Shown piece by piece: positions 60,188-64,000 of a DNA stretch of 64,000 nucleotides. Position 1 is the first letter of the stretch. Every line of letters starts with the position of its first letter. This DNA comes from Sympetrum striolatum (Eukaryota > Arthropoda > Insecta > Odonata > Libellulidae), in assembly GCA_947579665.1 (NCBI GenBank), contig OX388347.1:41796943-41860942 (forward strand), read 5' to 3'. A model generated the notes under the pieces. The model was not told where the DNA came from, searched no databases, and saw nothing but the letters and a program-made list of their open reading frames with translations. The translations under genes were made by a program, and so were the position numbers.

Positions 60188-63100
60188 GTACTCTCACGTT
60201 TATATAAATATAGCTTAATTCGCCGCCAAACCATAGCACCGGCGAAGCGGCGAACGAGAAAAAAATATTCGCGGCTACGAGGTTAAGTGATATGGGATCT
60301 CATACACGGACCTTTCAAAAATACCACGGAAAACAAACACGCCCACTCTTTATTCTCGGGCGAGAGTAAAACAAACGTTTGCGTAGCTGTCGCTGATGCA
60401 ACTGTTTCCTCCGAGATGGATTCCATAGCGTGATAATTCGCAAATACAGGAATCTCTATCTGTGAATCCACGAATGGTAATTTCTCGTCGTAATGTTCGT
60501 GAGTGGCGTTTAAATTTTTATTGCAAACCCTGCTTGAAAGAGGTTTCGGGAAATGGAGGTTCAACAGGGTTTGGTAAACTAGCTGAACTAACTGTAACTT
60601 CTTTTCAACTAAATTCCCCGAGCGTCTACTCTAGAAATGGAACAGGATTTATCACATTTTCATGAATACGAAGTCATTCGATTATTCAAGCGATGTTAAA
60701 CATTCAGCTGTTTATATAACTTAAAATTAGTTAATTCGCCAAATAAATTATAAAGGGAATTGCTTCAAATAGTCCTCTATCCACAGGCATTCATTACTTT
60801 AACTAAAGTATACATTCTATTGCTGCCTTACTGTCACTGTTTCTATTTTAAAGGGTAATTTACAAATATTTTTGACTGTTCTTATAAAATAAAATCTAAT
60901 CATAATGACTTTACAGAAAAATTTTTATTCCTTTGCACATTGTATTGGCTCATCTACGACCACATTCTCGGATAGGTCGGTTTGGCTCATCTTACCAAAA
61001 TACTGGTGATAAATTCAGATTTTCATTCAATTCTGACTTTCTTATCTATTTTTATTTAGTTTCATTTATATAATAAATATATTAGTTTACTTGTGGCTGA
61101 CGTAGATAACTAGAAAATATTTTAAAAAATTTGATAATTTTCTGTATATGGCAGTTTTATTAATGTCTTAACTTAAACTACGGGATATTTAAATCTTTTA
61201 TTCGAAATGCAAATGGTGAACACCATTCGATTGTGCTCGTTTAATGAATGGTTTCTAATAATATATTTAGGTATATTTCATTCATTTCATATTTCGCCAA
61301 TGGGAATTTTCATTCATCTTTTTATATTTTTCTGTAGCGTGATGTGTTCGTATATTTTTGTGTTTGCAGTATGTTAAAGATTTTTACTTCCTAATGGTTA
61401 TTTCATATCTGAGTACAGCAGAATGGTGCTCAACGGTTAGGGACTGTAGATAACGTCCGCGAACGTTCAATGGAAGTGAAACATGGACGTTATGGGAGCG
61501 TAGGTGTCCCACACCAGTATTTTCAGTGCATTATATTTGCGAGCTCCTACATCCTCGTGGAACAATGTTCGCGTACTTTTACTCGCAAAAAAATGAGTTT
61601 CCGATTGAACGAACTGTTTAGTATGACGCTTCTGCTGCGATGATTTAGTGCTAAGCCACGTTGGAAGTGCATCCTGACGTTTTTGACAATTTTGAATGCT
61701 GCAAGAATATTTTTAGGTCCAAAAGTGTCGGAAAAGTTACCTCATCCATCAAAAATACGCTAAATATTGTGGACACCGGTGCATTTTTTCTTCTGAGCGA
61801 GCGAGCTATCTTTTCAGATTGCGAGAGTTTTTGGATGAGCTCCATAAATACGTGAAACATGGAGATAGAAATTTCCGCGCCGCTAGAGCGCAATTGAGAA
61901 ATATACCATTTTTGAATTTATTTCTGCCGAAATCACGTTGCAATGATATTTTGATAATACGCACTCAAAATGTATCAGCGGGGTACTCATTTTAAGTAGA
62001 TTTTTATGTTGTTGATGAAAAAAGCTATCCATCTGGGTAGTATCAAAACGGAATCGGTTATATTATAAAGTTGGCTTTAAATTATTGGTTAATTCTTTCC
62101 CATGCTGAAAATACGGAAAATTCAGCAGGAATCACACACAATCATTTTAATTTTAAATGAAGCCATGGAAATTTCTTGGAAATATAATATCATTATATTG
62201 TTCATTATTCCAAACCAATGCATGTTGGCAGGATTAAGGGCACTAGTCTATAAAAACTAATAAAAAAATAGCTTCATCATCAATAATTATCTCTATAATC
62301 ATCAAGAAACCCCAAAATATACATGAATAACAAGTCCAAAGAGGCTTTTTTATATTCATAATATTATTAGATTAGCTTAAAGGGTATATGTTTTTTGTTG
62401 AGGTATTTTTTCTCCTAAGGTAAAATTCGATGAAAAATGTATCGTTGCTGCCTTTGTCGAGGTAAATTCCAATTGTTTAAAGTTACATCAATCAGGAATC
62501 TACCTTTTAGTACTGAAGAGGAGAGCCTAAAATTCCCTTTGTCCATGCGAACAAATTCTCTGATATTCGAAACCCTTTTATTAATTCACAAAACAGGGCT
62601 CTAGTCGGTGTAGGTGGTCAAAGAGTGCCGACGCTGGATATGGTACATGTTTCCGATCTCATCACTGCATTGTGTGTACGTCAAAGTAAATAATATACAA
62701 TAAAATCCACGGAGGAAGGCGTAGTTTTGTGGAAATCCATCACAATAAAATAACAGAAGTAAGTACTTTAGTAAGTACTAAATAATATACGTGAACATTT
62801 GCGTGAAAACAGATTTTTGAGTTTTGATTTTATAATTTTAAATTCTGCAATTAATACTTCATCAGTAAAAACTATACTATAAATTACTCACATCTTTAAT
62901 TCAATAAAATATTTTTACATTTATTAAAAAACCGAGCAATTTTTCGGCCGAGAACCGTGTTATTCCGTAACTTTTAAACCTTTTCACAAAGTAAAATCGT
63001 TGTAACAAGTTATATTGATCATAAAAAATATATTTCCAATGAAGTTTTTTAACTAATTCTTTTTGAGTAGTACTTGGAAAATGTTTCAATTATTAAATTT

Positions 63101-64000
63101 TGATATTATACTTCAATAATTTATAAACTTTTATTAGGGCTTTTATCTGTAAGCATTTGTGCATTTCCGTCATTTTGCAAAATTGCTTAGGAACGGACCG
63201 GAATAAATAATTAATCCGCTAAATTAGCGTATTTAAAATATATATTGTTAAAATTTGAAATTAAATATTCTGTTTACGGAAAATTAAAAAGATGCAAGAA
63301 ATTATCCCTGTAATGTATGCAACCATCCATGTCCCATGCTCCATATCACAAATTCCATTTTTTATAACTAATATACGAAGTAAGAAAACAAATAAATGGA
63401 CTTAATTGCGTGTGTGTGCTTAATTAATAAAACAAATAGTATGCGCGAAATCAACTCTCATCTTCACCAAAAATGTCATGTATGAAAGGGTTCAAATGAA
63501 GATGTGCATTTGATTGATTATTTTTAGATAAGTACTTTACTTATACATGAATAAGGTTGATGACAATTTAATGAATTAGCATGGATATGTATAAAAAATA
63601 AAAAATGATGTGGAATATATTTTTCCAATAAGAGTTCCGGTAAACAAAACTTATACGATTAATTGATTTAAAATTTTAAATATTTGACCACTACATTAGA
63701 AATAATTTAATCATATTTATGATTTAAAAAAATACGAACTACATAACACGTTATGGAACTTCCTGGAATTTTGAGAAGGCATTAGTAGATAATAAACGGA
63801 TTCGCAAAAGATTTATATTTATTTGATATCACACAATCATATATTTAATGTCGATGAAAAATATGAACTACCAAATACGTTTATTAAATCATTGCATATT
63901 TGGAAAGCTGTAATTAAATAATGAACTGAGATTCATAAAATTTTAGTAAATCCCATACAGGAAGCAGATTGAAAGAAATATCATCTTTTCCAGCGAAGCC
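60188..64000. other. Intron or downstream sequence after the third exon
   Basis: It opens with a GTACTC donor. A GC-richer patch at 61430-61900 has short frames on both strands that I do not recognise. A local direct/inverted AGTAAGTACTTTAGTAAGTACT lies at about 62758. I looked for the second half of the Ig2 domain and a C-terminal region and did not see them, so the gene likely continues beyond the window. Confidence 0.5.

Noticed and set aside
59825..60286. Single 153-residue coding region
   Set aside because: Only 60054-60187 is coding by splice signals and Beat similarity. The flanking parts are intron read through in frame.
1..64000. CRISPR array, operon, defence or biosynthetic cluster
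   Set aside because: No regularly spaced identical repeats and no adjacent intact coding frames. The sequence is eukaryotic with introns and retrotransposons.

Overview
The window looks like a gene-poor piece of a large insect genome. It is AT-rich and dense in decayed transposons. Its only recognisable host gene is a member of the beaten path (beat) family of immunoglobulin-domain axon-guidance proteins. The family assignment and the TE mix (hAT, Helitron-like, LINE, tRNA-derived SINE, Tc1-type MITE, Penelope-like) point to an insect. The 46 kb intron points to a big genome, perhaps hemimetabolous or palaeopteran. The exact order cannot be fixed from sequence alone.

The gene lies on the + strand as three internal exons: 12557-12765, 14030-14165 and 60054-60187. 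Their splice sites are canonical and their codon phases agree (1/0, 0/1, 1/0). The first two make the first Ig domain and the third begins the second Ig domain. The signal-peptide exon(s) and the remaining 3' exons are not visible, so the gene probably runs off both ends. Intron 14166-60053 is 45,888 bp and fills most of the window.

All other features I can support are repeats or composition islands. Upstream (1-12.5 kb) there are a LINE 3' remnant (about 2.05-2.44 kb), two CpG-bearing GC islands (5.56-6.39 and 8.03-8.73 kb), a foldback element carrying tRNA T-arm-like sequence in both arms (9019-9152) and a minus-strand LINE 3' end (11.38-11.88 kb). Inside the large intron there are a perfect-TIR Tc1-type MITE (14626-14706), an inverted Penelope-like tail with a hammerhead-like core (about 19.82-20.00 kb), and a complete hAT copy with an 8-bp target duplication and a decayed transposase (25598-28270). 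Further along are a diverged tandem array (about 39.0-40.3 kb), LINE fragments, and two head-to-tail Helitron-like elements (47316-53995). The first Helitron-like copy contains a TIR transposon, which itself contains a tRNA-derived SINE. Several purine/pyrimidine-skewed GC islands are spread through the intron.

I found no operon-like, CRISPR-like or defence-like system and no complete intact protein gene. The most interesting content is the nested transposon stratigraphy, the two self-complementary tRNA/ribozyme-like foldbacks and the giant intron dividing the two Ig domains.
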